Of a stretch of DNA of 64,000 bases, positions 9,902 to 22,074 are shown in pieces. A program made the position numbers and the translations under genes. Position 1 is the first letter of the stretch. Every line of letters begins with the position of its first letter. The DNA is from Chloranthus sessilifolius (taxonomy: Eukaryota; Streptophyta; Magnoliopsida; Chloranthales; Chloranthaceae), in NCBI GenBank assembly GCA_021018995.1, contig CM037590.1, positions 83,980,097-84,044,096 of the forward strand, written 5' to 3'. A model generated the notes under the pieces. The model was not told the origin of the DNA. It saw only the letters and a list, made by a program, of their open reading frames with translations, and made no database searches.

Positions 9902-12030
9902 TCCAACTTCCCTACCTTATACCCAAGCCCAGCAAAGCCCAAACCTTGGGTCCTCATACCCATACCCTCCACAATTCTCCTAATATTTCCCTCACACACA
10001 AACTTCCCACCTGACCCAAGCCGGAAGCCTGACACGTACCCTCCATCAACCCCAATTCACCCATGTCCCAACACCCCAAAGCCATATCCAAGCTTTCCCT
10101 CAAACACAGTGGCCCCCTCAGGGCCCAACCCAAAACCTAAATTCCACTCATCCAATCACCCCACAAAGCTTCCCTCACCTCTAATGGTACCACCCGACAC
10201 CTATCCAACCCAGCCAGCATCAGCAAGAAAATCTCACCCTCACGGCACCATATGTAGACCCTCAATATGAGGAAGATGAGATTAGGAATAGTGGGGCTTA
10301 CATCAACGAATTTGTCAGCATCAATCCTCCAACCATAATCACCAACCCCTCGGTAGCACAAAGTGAATCAAGGCCTACCGCTGAAAAATAGCCCCACTAT
10401 CTAAAGGTTCTGAGTAGTTTAAAGAACAACTGGACAAAATCCAAAAGCAGCTGTTGAAGATGGGTGGAGCCAACATCCATGCCACGAACTTCTTAGACTT
10501 GTGTTTCTTTGCTAAAGTCCCCTTGCCCCCAAAATTCAAAATGTCGGTCTTTGATAAATATAATGACACAGGCAACCCCATCACACACCTTAAGTCCTAC
10601 TATGGGGACATGTGCCAATATGGCAGAGATGAATGCCTTGTCATCAAAGTGTTCCAGAAGAGTCTTACGGGCCCAGCTTTGAGATAGTTCACTTCTCTTA
10701 AATCATCCATGATTAAAATATGGAAAGATCTGACCCACCTATTCCAAGAATAGTATATCTACAACATAAACATTGAACCCCGCAAGTCAGATCTAGCCCG
10801 ACTAAAGTAGAAACCCGATGAAGCATTCAGTGACTACCTTGGGTGGTGGAGGGCATTGGCAGGTCAAGTCTGAAATAGAATATCCGATGATGAGCAAATC
10901 GAGATGATCTCGAAAAATACTCTGCTAGTCATCTCAGACTTCTTAGTATACCAACAGCAGTCTAGCTTCGCTGATTTGGTAAGAAATGCCAACCATTGTG
11001 AGGACGCAATTAGAGAGGGATGTTTGAGCAAGAATGTGTCCAGTGGGGCCAGTGGGGTCTGAAAAGTTCACCGAACAGAGGACTGAGAGAGGAGCAGGGG
11101 CAGAGGTACAAAATATAATGAACACACAGCCCAACACCAATATGGTTCCCTTTTATTTCACGACAGTACAACCAACACCAACGCCAACAAATCAGGCTCT
11201 AAGATAGAACAATGTCCCCTGGGGGAAAATGACCCTCAAGTAGAGAAGGGCCCGATATGACCGAGTATTCACTCCCTTAGGACAATCCCTAAATGTCCTC
11301 TTACCGTTGCTGATCAAGATGGGTTTGGTTACTCAGCTTCAACCAAGACCCCCACTGAATTCGATCTTAAAGAATTATGATCCCAGTACACATTGTAATT
11401 TCCATCAAGAATCGGGACATCCAACTGATCGGTGCTTTCCTTTGAAACACGCGATAGAGGATTTGATAGAGACAGGGAAACTCATACCCCCAGCACCCCC
11501 CCAAACTAATCATCACACTGATATCATGCAGGCACCATTACCACTGCACCTGCAGGGAGGAATGGGCCCAAGGGCCACCATTAAGATATTGGAGGAAGGG
11601 ATGAAAGAATTCGATCCCTCTGAATCCATCGCTAAAACAAAGAGTTTCATGCCACCCTGGCAACAAGGTCATAAGAATGAGATCATAGGGGTGATCGAGC
11701 CATTAAATTTCGTCGATTATTTCCCAAACCCTACACCGTAACCAACAACCCTAGATTTGAGGATGTATTTCCCTACACTCGTGTTTTTCAACCATGTGGA
11801 GCCTAATTTTTACTCACCCCAGATATTTCAGCCATTCCCAACACCAATAGCCAATCACTATGTGTCACCCAATCAATCGCCAGCACCAATCCAATACAGT
11901 TGGCCTAATTTTGTCCCACCCCCAATCAATCCACCTCTAGTACCACTCCATTACAATGGGCTTAATTTTTCCATACCCCCACAAGTTTACCCATCTCCAG
12001 TACCAGTCAACTAGATTTGGTCCCGCTCTA
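9902..12030 (+). pseudogene. Tat gag, degenerate (Tat-2)
   Basis: It starts in the proline-rich part, carries the capsid-like block (PPKFKMSVFDKYNDTGNPITH, broken here for length, at 10454-10687), then DEQIEMISKNTLL (about 10890) and an intact knuckle-like motif at 11307-11741 (C30, H33, H38, C43: C-x2-H-x4-H-x4-C), followed by a second proline-rich stretch. At least a dozen stops interrupt it. Tat-1 36664-38640 is the better preserved copy. The first ORF reading of this stretch begins inside LTR A and crosses the insertion edge, so that start is not real. Confidence 0.72.
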
Positions 12031-12478
12031 TTGTGCCATCAATATAGGCACCTACGATACCCTCACCCACCCCATTTTGGATCCTAGGGCCGACCTACGA
12101 CCCCCATCAAGTCCTGCTCAATTATGAACATGCAGGCATCAATGCAGGTAGCGGCAGAGAAGGGGTCATTGATTTCATTACTTGATCAGGAAGAATCTTT
12201 AAATAACTTGAAGTATCGGTACTAACCCGGCCAGAAGATGGTAGCCAGTAGTCATTATTCACCCAACCAATCCCCAAATCATTCCCCCCGATATGGAAAT
12301 AGACATGGCATCCTTTTCCCTCTTCAAGAGGGAAGTTCCCCCATCAATGTACCCCCCTGCCATAAATCACCACAAACCCATGCTGACATTTGAGGATAGG
12401 GTCCCGAATGAGCCCAAGATAAATATGATGGAGGCTAACTCCCAAAAGTCATCTCAATCAGCCTCCTCCATCAAACAA
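12031..12478 (+). pseudogene. end of the Tat PR exon, protease deleted (Tat-2)
   Basis: Sequence matching Tat-1 near 38550-38640 passes directly into sequence matching Tat-1 53480-53685, so roughly 1 kb with the protease and G-patch is gone. 12293-12478 still reads HHKPMLTFEDRVPNEPK and a Ser-rich tail up to the intron donor. Confidence 0.6.
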
Positions 12479-12800
12479 GTAAAAGAGCAGCACCACAAGT
12501 ACGAAATTGGGTGACTAGGCCCTTAACACTGAAAGAAGTAATTGGCCTGAAATCTGGCACTCGCTTCCCCCAAAAAAAATAACCTATAAAAAGTGAGGTG
12601 AGCCATTGGCAGGCAATACCATGTGTATGTAGAGACCTGCCTTACCAAGGGCCCATTTTCAAAGCAAAAGAAAAATCCAAAAAATAAAAGAAATTGCAAA
12701 ATCCAAAAATATTGTCTTTCAAAATTCCTTATAAAATCAAAGAAAATGATGTCTTAATAAAAAAAAAACTGTCCCATGTGAAATCGACCCCTTTCCTATA
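12479..12800 (+). other. Ogre-type intron, acceptor lost (Tat-2)
   Basis: Homologous to the intron at 53686-54004. The donor GT is kept (AA|GTAAAAG). The acceptor, CCTTTCCTGTAG in Tat-1, reads CCTTTCCTATAA here, so the AG is gone. The body is AT-rich and noncoding. Confidence 0.6.
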
Positions 12801-13593
12801 AAAATACAAGAAGAGGTAAGAATCATGAGTCTGGACGAGGAGATCCCCTCTGAGGAGTGTCCCAGTGAGCTCGTTAACCAATTTGCCAATTTTGAGCATG
12901 GCCCTACCCGATCGTTGAATAGACTAAAGATGTCAATCTGGGTACCAAGGAGGTTCCTAGAAACACTAAGATCGGAGCGTCGTTGTCTCCTCTTTGCATG
13001 GTCGTATGAGGAGATGCCTGGTTTGGATACCGATTTGGTCGAGCATGAGCTGTTAATGTATCTAGAGTTTAAAGCAGCCGTCTGCATCCTTGAGAAGATG
13101 GTTGTCACATATCGAGATTGGAGTGAAATGCTACCATTTGCACTATGGGCCTATCGAACGTCTATCTGTACCGCTACAGGGGCAACATCCATTCTCCCTT
13201 GTGTACGGAACTGAGGTCATCTTACCGGTAGAAATTAAAGTACCGTCACTCCGTATCCTCATGGAATCAGGCCTATTTGAAGCTAAGAGGGAGAGGTCCC
13301 GCTTCGAGCAGTTGAATCTACTGGACAAGAAAAGGCTCCTAGCCTTGTGTCATACCAAAGTTTATAAGGGGCAAATCGCACACGCTTACAACAAATGTGT
13401 TCATGGTCGAGATTTGAAGGTGGGTGACATAGTACTGAAGAGGATCTTCCCATCCCTCCACACTGATCCAAGAGGGAAATTCAAGCCTAATTAGGAAGGA
13501 CCCTTTGTCATCCGAGAAATACTCCTGGGATACGTAATCTGCTTCGCCATCATGGACGGAGATCACTTTCCTGAGCCCATCAATGCTAGATAA
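12801..13593 (+). pseudogene. pol N-terminus joined to integrase C-terminus (Tat-2)
   Basis: The pol start (SLDEEIPSEE, 12826) and the conserved SYEEMPGLD block run to about 13070, where the text jumps to the integrase C-terminal part (ILEKMVVTYRDW onward), matching Tat-1 56770-57278. RT, both RNases H and the integrase catalytic core are absent. The end (FPEPINAR then stop at 13591) corresponds to the Tat-1 stop at 57278. It contains stops and a frame change near 13100. Confidence 0.7.
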
Positions 13594-15646
13594 GTACGCC
13601 GATTTTACTCTTAGTCTCTGCGGCAAGGTAAGTATTGATAAAATAGATATGTGACTACTTAATAATTTCACAAAAGAGGCCATCATTTCAAAGCCAAGTA
13701 GCCAAAAGCATCCCTGAATACTCATACCCTTGCTACACCCATTGAGCCATTGGCCTTTCTTTCTCACCCCCTCCCAGAAAATAGAAAAATGTGTATATAT
13801 ACCAACCAAATAGGAGAAAATGAGTTACCTTTTTTTTAAAAAAAAAAAATTGGAAAAACAAAACCCAAAAAAAAAAAGAGAAATTGTCTGAAAAAGCTAA
13901 AAGAACAAAAAGAAAAAGAAAAAGTGGGGCATGTAAAGTCAAAATTTCTCAAGGAAGAAGTGTATTACGGTAACTGAAACCCAATCAAGGAAACCTTCTT
14001 AAACCAAGAATACCTTCAAAATTCCTAACCTTACCCATGGCCAAGGTACATCCCAAGAAAAAGCCCTCTTAAGGTCTACGAGCAGTCACAATATCCGTTA
14101 AGTCAGCACGAGCCAAGTTGAGAGACAACAGAACTCCATCTAGTCAGCTATGACGAAGTCAACGTCTATGTCGTGGCCTTTGAAGTAAAAAAGAAAGGAA
14201 AACGAAAATATACACGCTCAAAGCAAAATGGACATGGTGAAAACCTGCAAGGCCACCACGGGTAAAAGCAGCGAGCTTGTGCGGACCAAGTGAAAACCTG
14301 AAAAGGCGCCTGGGTTAAAAATGCATACCCATGGACTTAGTGAAAACCCGAAAGGACGCTACGGGTAAGAAAGAGGGTAACAACGGGAATGACGTACCCA
14401 CCTTGGGCATTGTGAGTAAGAAAGTTGAAAAGTAAAAGAAAGAAGAAAAGAGAAAGAGAAGAAATCCTTCGGTCACCTACCCATGCCATCCTATCTCCCG
14501 ACTAAGGCGCTCATGTTAGCTCAAATCAGATCCTGATCAGGTGTATCTTTAGACCGCACTGTCAAATTTATGACCCGAGGTAAGGATAAAGGGTTAATTC
14601 GATCCGAAAGAATGGACGTTCTAACCTTAGTAAAATTTTGAACCTCACTCAGGTTCGACCACAGGAAAGGGTCCGACTATGCTCAAAATGGGACATGTTG
14701 CTTCGCCTCATTGTTAAGGCATCAAACAAAAAAAGAGAAGAAAAGAAAAAAATAATAATAAAAACAACAAATCCAAAAAAATATATGAACTCTTTCCATG
14801 TACATATTTACAGCATTTTACCTCCATTTCAAAAATGAAGAAAAAGAATAAAAAATCTCTAAAGACAAAAATTCAAAAAAAAATATATAAATCTTGAAAA
14901 TGAAAAAGTATAGGTAAAAGTTTGTTGCTCTTTCTATTACTTAGGATGCATAGTTATTACCTATATAAACAAAAAAGGGATTGACGTTTTCTTGAGAAAG
15001 AAGGAACATCAAATGGCCCAAAACCTCGAGCCAGGCAACCTCTCGACAATGGACAGATCAAATAAAGCATCTCTCCACAGATGATCGGTCTATTCAAAAA
15101 AATATATATATATGAAAAAAAAGCAATCATTTTAAAAATAAAAAAGATAGCTGAGTTTTTATGGTACTTTTTGCTATGCACAGCTACGCACATATGTGTT
15201 TCAATTCGGTGAAATGTCAATATTTTATCGGCAATACAGTGATGCTAAAATAACATCCTAAGTCTAAGGTTTGCCTTGGATCTTTGGATCCTACTTTAAT
15301 GTAGGAGCAACGGTGTCAATCCCGGTCAAACGGACAATGCTTCGATCGGGTCGACTCCATTGCTAAATCTTTGCAATGAGCTCTCTGTTTGTGGATTTAT
15401 AGGAACATGAGTGTCTAACTTCATATTAATCACGAGGTGTGGACTCTTGGTCTGCACTATCCGAGTGTGCGCCCTATGAGGTTTGAGGTCCGAGTAACTC
15501 TGTTATGAAAAAGGTCAATCGTTGGTTGAGACCGACCTGTTGAAAATGAAACTACATATTAATCAACTATGTGAAAACATGCATGCAGAAGGGTTCATTT
15601 CTCTTATTTCCGTAGGCTTAAAACCTGTATTGGCATGGTATCCCTG
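13594..15646 (+). other. 3' UTR of Tat-2
   Basis: 2 kb of noncoding sequence aligning with Tat-1 57279-59300. It contains A-rich tracts, three repeats around GTGAAAACC, and a conserved tail. It stops at the LTR of B, so PPT and 3' LTR are missing. Confidence 0.65.
14226..14375 (+). repeat. three ~51-bp repeats in the Tat-2 3' UTR
   Basis: GTGAAAACC(T/C)G followed by an AAGG(G)CG-type block and GGGTAA recurs at 14237, 14290 and 14340. The counterpart in Tat-1 is at 57886, 57939 and 57990. Tandem repeats in the 3' UTR are a known trait of Tat/Ogre elements. Confidence 0.75.
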
Positions 15647-16285
15647 TGTTAGTCAATGATTTTTACCACATTTTACCCTTTAAACCTTACTTTTGCTAAG
15701 CCTCAGAGTATTTAATAATTGCTTTTTAGTGTTGATTTGCAATAATGAGGTAATTGCAGGCTTAGTGCAATTTTGTAGATTAAAGGTGCCATTAAGGAGG
15801 AATTTAAGAGTAGAGAGAGAGAGATGTGCTTTCACACATGAGGAAGAAGTGCAGCAATAGGTTCTTGGACCTCATGAACCATAGCAGCCATCACATTGAG
15901 GACTTATGCAATCAGGAGGCTCAACAACATTTGAAATGGGAACATTGCAGCAATCAGCTCAACAACATTTTGAGCTATGTACACAATCATTTGGTTCCCC
16001 ATTTCAAGCAACAGAAAAATGTGGGGAGCTGTGTGCACACGCACATTAGTTGCACACTGCAGAAAGCAACTCGAGATAGAATAGCTGCACACTAAACAGC
16101 TAGGTGCATGATAGAAACAATGCAGGATGCTGAATATAAATTCCACTGATGAAGAAACGTATTCAAGCAGTTCAAGCTTCAAGTTCCTCCCAAATCGAGT
16201 AGCTCTTCATCCTCTTGAAAGGTATGTTGAAGACCAGTAGTAGAACCTGGCAAATTGAAGTAAAAATAGTAGAATATGATGCAAA

Positions 16286-17240
16286 CCTGTCGAGGTTCAA
16301 CCTCTTGAATTAAGCTCCAGCAATCTGCTCGAGCACCTGCACTCCAACCCACCATCCTCTCGAAGAGTGCAGCTCCCAAAACTCCAACCTAGCGAAGGAA
16401 AAAAGCTGCTTTTCAGCAACCTATCGAATGGAGAAGTAGAGCTTAAAAACCTATCGAGTTGCACCATTAAAGAGCAGCAACCTGTCGACTCTCTCAGCTG
16501 CAAACCATACCTATTGATTGGTATATGCTTCTGCTTCAAAGTGCAACCCTAAAGCAACTGAACCTGTCGATGTGCATTTAAAGCCTACCTATCAACTTAT
16601 AAAAGCAGCAGCATCAGAACCCATCGAAGAGAACAAATGTGCACTAGAACCTATCGACTAGTTAAGCTTAAACTTGTCGAAGTGCAGCTTCCCCACCTTC
16701 AGAACCTATCGAGAACTCCAAGGAAAATCGCTGAGAACCCCACTTCATCCTGTCGACACCTTCATGGGAGCATAGCAGAACCTATCAACTTGAAGCACCT
16801 TCCAATCCTGTCGACATCTAAAAGCTTCAACAAACTCCCAAGCTTCATCCTGTCGACCTCTGTCTCTAAACCATCCAGCAACCTCTCAACTCCTCAGCTC
16901 TCTATGCCCACTACTTGTCGACTAGCAAGCTTCCAAACCATCAAATCTGTCGACACCTTTGCAGCCCCATTCACTAACGTCTTGACATCTTGCTGAAGCT
17001 GCTACACTCCAAACCAACCTCTCGAATCACTCCTCCAATCCTCATGAAATCTTGCTGAAGCTGCTGCCTATAACCCACATCCTCACGAACAGATCCTCTA
17101 CACCACCTTTATCCATTCGACATCTTACTGAAGCTGCTGCCCTTTTAACTTCCAACCATCACTTATCGACCAACAAACCCAAGCACCCATCAAACCTGTA
17201 GAGGACTTCTTTTCAGCAGATTTTATCCTCTCGACTTCAT
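16286..17240 (+). promoter_or_regulatory. TCGA-core motif array in LTR B (5' copy)
   Basis: More than 25 copies of AACCTGTCGA or a close variant, almost all in one orientation. Core starts include 16360, 16392, 16424, 16454, 16485, 16514, 16567, 16592, 16624, 16654, 16677, 16709, 16753, 16785, 16811, 16853, 16886, 16918, 16950, 16982. Gaps cluster at 29-33 bp (32, 32, 32 at the end). Confidence 0.8.
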
Positions 17241-17907
17241 CTTCCCCACCTCACTGTTGAAGAAGCAGTTGGCATATATGCCTGCAATTGATCCAGCTCA
17301 GGCCCATCAAACTCTATTGAGTTTCAACTGACAATTTATTGAGGTTACTAAAATTGCAGCCATTTGATTGAATATTTTCAAGACCCTAGCAGTTTATCAA
17401 ATCAGATTCTATTTGGGGGCTGTTTTGGAAATAAACAGCAGCAGAAGATACATTGGGCTGCAGTTGGAAATAATAATGGACAACAGGAGTAATAACAGTA
17501 GCTTGGGTTCATTTTGTTGACAGCAATTATAAAGAGGTGCAGCTAGGTATTTCTAGTTGACAAGGGCATTTTGGGGAACTCCAAGGCATGAAAGAGGTAT
17601 GCACATGGGCAATTGATTTGCAGAAATTAAATGAATAATGCAGTTGGAGTTATATTTTTGGGTAAAATATTATTGATTGGCAGGGGTAATTTTGAAACTC
17701 CACAGTAGGGATAGCTGCCCACATATGCAGACTATTTTTAAGAGAAATTCTTGGCGAGAACAAACTACTTCAGCTAAGCACAACAGACTTGGACCCCTCT
17801 CTTCTCTCTGATTGGCTGAAATGCTAAGCACATGGATTAGCATAAACTAAAATTAGATTCTCTCCTCTGATTGGCTGCAATCCAAAGCACTTGGATCACT
17901 GCATGTG

Positions 17908-17915
17908 TATAAATA
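17908..17915 (+). promoter_or_regulatory. TATA box in LTR B (5' copy)
   Basis: GCATGTGTATAAATAAAAC. The same box is at 24290-24297 in the 3' LTR and, inverted, at 26655-26662 in B'. Confidence 0.65.
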
Positions 17916-18937
17916 AAACTCATTGCTGCTGTAATTTCTTAGTAAGGAATCCATAGAATAACTTTGGTTCTCCTTAGCTCATTTAGGTTTAGTTTAGTTT
18001 TATTTTTCTTTTTTTCTTCCCCCTTCTCTCCCTAATCTAGCTTGTTGGATTAGATCTAAGTAGTAGCTCAGATCTGGTTTTTAATTGTAATTTGGCATGA
18101 AGGCCTTGTGGATTGATGCACAGACTATAGATCTGAGAACAAGGACATTGTAAGTAATTTTTGATTCAATAAATTGTTGATTTTAATGTCCAATTAAAGC
18201 TAAAGATTTTGTGGTTTCATTATATGTCTATAGGATCTATGTATTTGGGAATACCCCATTCAGTTTCTAGTAGATCTATTGTTTACCATCTGATTTTCCT
18301 TGGTTTAATATCCCTGTGGATGCTTGAGCTTGTAGCCTTGCATCCATAGCATCTGTAGTGATTTTACTATTTCAATCTGAACCATTAGATCGGATGAAGT
18401 CTATAAGATGATCTGTGACCATTCAAGTGGATAGCACATACCCTTATGATCAGTCTAAGCCATTGGTTTGGTTTGAATTCTTCTACCTTGCACTTGAGCT
18501 TGTAGCCAAGTGAAGGAAAGCTATAGATTCACATACCTTGATCTGTTTTGCAAAAGAAAATCAGGCCCTAGCTGTCTATTTCCCATCATTTTCTATTTTA
18601 TTTCACCATCCATCTTCCTCAATCTTTTAGTTTAGTTTTATATTTCAGTTTTATAAATTAGATCTAGTGACACCCGAAGAACTCTCTTTCTTCTTAGATT
18701 TAGGCTAGAATTGCCAGATCTATAGCCAGATCTAGAGGTCTACTATGCACCTTTTATGATTTAGAGCACTACTCCCTGTGGGACAAACTCTTATTAAAAC
18801 TTGCTACAAATTGACCCTGTATCTTGCAGGTCTAGGATAATTTTAGTGTGCTAATTCCATCCTCTGTTTTACTTTGATTTTAAATTGTTTTTATCACACA
18901 CAATAAATCAGTACATGAAATATCCGTAACAAGTTTT

Positions 18938-18955
18938 TGGCACCGTTGTCGAGGG
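18938..18955 (+). other. primer-binding site of B
   Basis: TGGCACCGTTGTCGAGGG, six bases after the LTR end. A diverged form of the tRNA-Asp complement seen intact in B'. Confidence 0.82.
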
Positions 18956-19497
18956 GTTTTGATCTAGTTAGTAGATCTGAGTTTTTCATTTTTATAGATT
19001 TAATTTTTTTTTAGTTTTATTGTTGTTTTTGTTTTAAACATGCACATTGCATTCCAACTGTTTGATTAAATGTTTGCTGTAGTTTTTGTATAGAAAACCT
19101 ATTTTGAACTGCAGTAATGTGAATCTTCAGAGTTTTATTCTTTGCCTTCTAGCTATTTGAATAAATGTTGTTGTAGCCTTCTGCATTTGTTTGCAGAAAT
19201 GCGGCTGTGGCCTGAGTTTTTCTTTTTTGTTTTTGTCAATATGATTGAATAAGGTACTGCTGCAGTTGTTGGATTTTTGCAGATCTGGTGCAGTGGCTAC
19301 AAGTGGAGCCTATGGATTGTAGCTGGAGCTGATTTGCTTGAGTTTATATCCCCTTCTCCCTTGTTTGTAGTTTCAATTTTTCATTCGTTAAAACCATCAG
19401 TTCTGCTGTGTTTTCTGGTTATTTTTTATCTTATTTTCTACTGAATTTTTTCATTTGTGTTTGCTGAAATCTATTTTACTGCTGTGTATATATTTTT
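18956..19497 (+). other. 5' leader of B
   Basis: T-rich noncoding leader between PBS and the gag fragment. It is homologous, inverted, to the B' segments 25340-25615 and 31790-32058. No ORF. Confidence 0.6.
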
Positions 19498-19767
19498 GTG
19501 CCATTTGCAATGGGTGAGCAATTGAAAACCTTGATGGAATTCAATGCACCAGGGGCATACACATCTCTCTTTTGCATTCAATTCCCTGCTATTCAAGGGA
19601 ATTATGAGATCAAATCATCCATTATCCAAATGATGCCCTCATACCATGGACTGAGTAAAGAGGACCCCTACAAGCACATTGATGAATTTTTAGGACTGTG
19701 CACCACTTTCACATTTCAGGTTTGGGGGAGGAAGCCACAAGGCTGGGACTCTTTCCTTTTTCACTAA
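19498..19767 (+). pseudogene. gag N-terminal fragment (B)
   Basis: 89 codons. The natural start is probably the ATG at 19510 (MGEQLKTLMEF), because A and C gag begin MGEQ/MGEE at the same place. It covers the first block of Athila gag (YEIKSSIIQMM, HIDEFLGLCTTF) and ends in a stop just after it. No nucleocapsid, protease or pol follows. B' lacks even this fragment. Confidence 0.72.
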
Positions 19768-22060
19768 AGGATAGAACCCGAACCTGTGTAATCCTAGGGG
19801 ATTACCTCATCTAGAACTGCTGAGATCATGGTTCTTGAATTTTAAATCATGAAGGCTAATGAGCAGTGGATCATATTTTTGCTTTGAAAATTCATTGGAG
19901 CATTTGCATTCATTCACTTTCAAGATTTTTTTAGCATACATGGGTCTTAGCTGTGTATGAATCCTATTTTTAACTGTGTACATTAAGGCTTACATCACTT
20001 GGAAATTCTTATTGATTCATACACATTCTCAGTAATTTTTTAGTACAAAACACACTCCACAACACAGAGGGCTTTCTCTTAGCATAGGTGACTCAGGGTT
20101 GATTCTTAGGATTTTCTGTTTTAGGATTTTTAGTTTAATTTCTATTTTTAGATTGCTGATTTTTCTTTCTTAGGTTAATGTGTGTCCTAGTTTTACTGTT
20201 TTTCTTCAATTTTTGTAGTTTTGTATTCAGTTCTAACTTTGTTTTCCTGATTTTGTATATGTTCTTCTATTTTTGCAGTAATTTTTTTGCATTTGTATGT
20301 CATTTTTTCCAGTCTTCTGATCCTATATTCAGTTTTGCACTTTTATTTTCAGCTGCATATAGTTTTTTTCTACTTATTTTTCTTTCTCATTTTTATCCTG
20401 TTGCCCCTGGTTACTCAGTGTGTAAACATTGAGGATAATGTTCATCATAGGTTTGGAGGTATGGTAGGTATGACAATGAAATAAGTTAATGCTAGTGCAG
20501 CTTTGTTGAATAAATTTTTTGAAAATAAAGTGATTTCCCACCTGATTTTTGAAATAGAGGAAATTAAAAACCTTTTAAAACTGAAATGTGCTGTAGTTCT
20601 AACATTTTTCATGAAGAAAATGTCAAGAATTTTTTAAAATTGATGCTTAGTGAACCTGAAAAGAGAGAAAACTGTGAGGATATACCCCAGGAATTTGATG
20701 AAAGACCATACCCAATGAGATTTGGGCCTGAATAAAATTTCTTTGAGGAGTGTTTTGGCAATTTTTCTGCTCTCAGGACTGATTGGATCTAGTCTTGATC
20801 ATTAGAAGTTAGGCAAATCCAAGTTAAAATATCTTGACAGCATTCATGACATTGAAGACATAAAGTAAGGCCATCCCTAGAATAGTTTGAGCTTAAAATT
20901 TCCCACCTTTGAACCGCCCTTGATATACACCATTTGAGCCTTAAAATTTTCAATTTTTCTTTGATACAAACTAGAAAATTTGAACCCAAAACCCCCTTAA
21001 CCCATTTCAGTTCACCCTTAATTAGAGAAATCAAGAAATGGAAGGAGAAATGAGGTTAGAGGAGCTAGGTTTGACATTTGGTTGAAAGAGAAGAAAGCAC
21101 ATTTGGTGGCAGTTGTGGCATTTCAGCCCATAAAAAGAAAAAAATGGAGAAAAATATAAAAAGCATACAAAAAGAAAATAAAAATAGAAAAGCAAAACAA
21201 AAGAGTGAGAAAGAGAAGTCATTTCATTGAAAAATTGAAAAGAGGATTATAAACTGATCACTTCAAATATGAAAATTCAAGAAGTAGATGGATTTATGCT
21301 GAAATGAAGAAGGTATCATGACCACATCCTTACCTTATTGATTTCTCATCCTTCCTTACCCTTTTATTCATTATAAACCTCACCTATAAGCTACATTACA
21401 ATCCAATAAAAAGTCCTTACTGATCTGAAATGGATTGAGATGTCATGTGGAGATGAGGATTTGTGTGATCTATGGTGAAAAGAGTTAGAAAATTTCAGAA
21501 ATTAGAGCAATGCCTATGCTCATGCCTGCAGTCCTATTTGAGGGTTGTAACTGCTCTTGCGCTGTGTGGAATGATGCACCCTTCTATTTTTATTGTGAGT
21601 GACAGCCCTGGTAAGACTTGAGTCTGAAATTAAGTTTATTGGGGGCATTATCAAAACAGAATTCTCAAAATTAAGGTGAGCTTTGCATTAATTTTCATGC
21701 ACAATGCCTTGACATAAGCTGATTGATGGTGAAGAAATTACAGTAGAATTTCAGTTTTAAACTACTATTTTTTCTACTAAGAATCCTCTAAAGTTAAATG
21801 AACAAGGAGTGGAATGAATTTTATTTTACTTGCACTCTATTTTAGCATGTTGCATTAGTATTAACTTATTTTATTGGAGAAGTTTGTGGGTACCTTCACT
21901 GAAAACCCTCAGGAGACTCCACTCCTCCACTAGAGATCACCTAGGGGTTTAAAAGGCTTGGTGCATGTGCCAAATGCACCCGTGTTCCCTACAAAAGTGG
22001 TATTTAGTTTTGTAGGATAATTATTTTAAATTTCACTTTGCTCGAGGACTAGCAAAGGTT
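19768..22060 (+). other. noncoding 3' internal region of B
   Basis: 2.3 kb without coding potential. It contains a degraded internal PPT copy (ATAGGTTTGGAGGTATGG, about 20449). It aligns with the 3' UTRs of A, B', C and D, so it is the inherited Athila 3' UTR. Confidence 0.65.
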
Positions 22061-22074
22061 ATGTTTGGGGGTAT
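22061..22074 (+). other. polypurine tract of B
   Basis: TATGTTTGGGGGTA directly before the 3' LTR. Preceded by GGACTAGCAAAGG, shared with C (50641) and, inverted, B' (29100). Confidence 0.75.

Larger units (their letters stand above)
9870..15646 (+). mobile_element. Tat-2: internally deleted Tat/Ogre-type element
   Basis: Aligns in order with Tat-1 from its proline-rich gag (about 36430) to its 3' UTR (about 59300). Missing here: both LTRs and the PBS (cut by element A on the left and by B on the right), the protease and G-patch segment, and nearly all of RT, both RNases H and the integrase core. Coding parts are full of stops. Confidence 0.8.
15647..18931 (+). repeat. 5' LTR of B
   Basis: Starts TGTTAGTCAATG and ends ATATCCGTAACA. 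Contains a GA-repeat (about 15813), the motif array (16286-17240), a TATA box and a transcribed leader with GATCTGTGACCATTCAAG and GAGCTTGTAGCC modules. It aligns throughout with 22075-25316. Confidence 0.9.

Noticed and set aside
16637..16996. 119-codon ORF (and similar frames at 23056 and 23346) as a gene
   Set aside because: The frame exists because the TCGA motif array lacks stops in one phase; it is not kept between the two LTRs of B.
16286..17240. CRISPR-like array of short repeats with unique spacers
   Set aside because: The repeated unit is only about 10 bp and degenerate, it lies inside an LTR present several times, and the DNA is plant.
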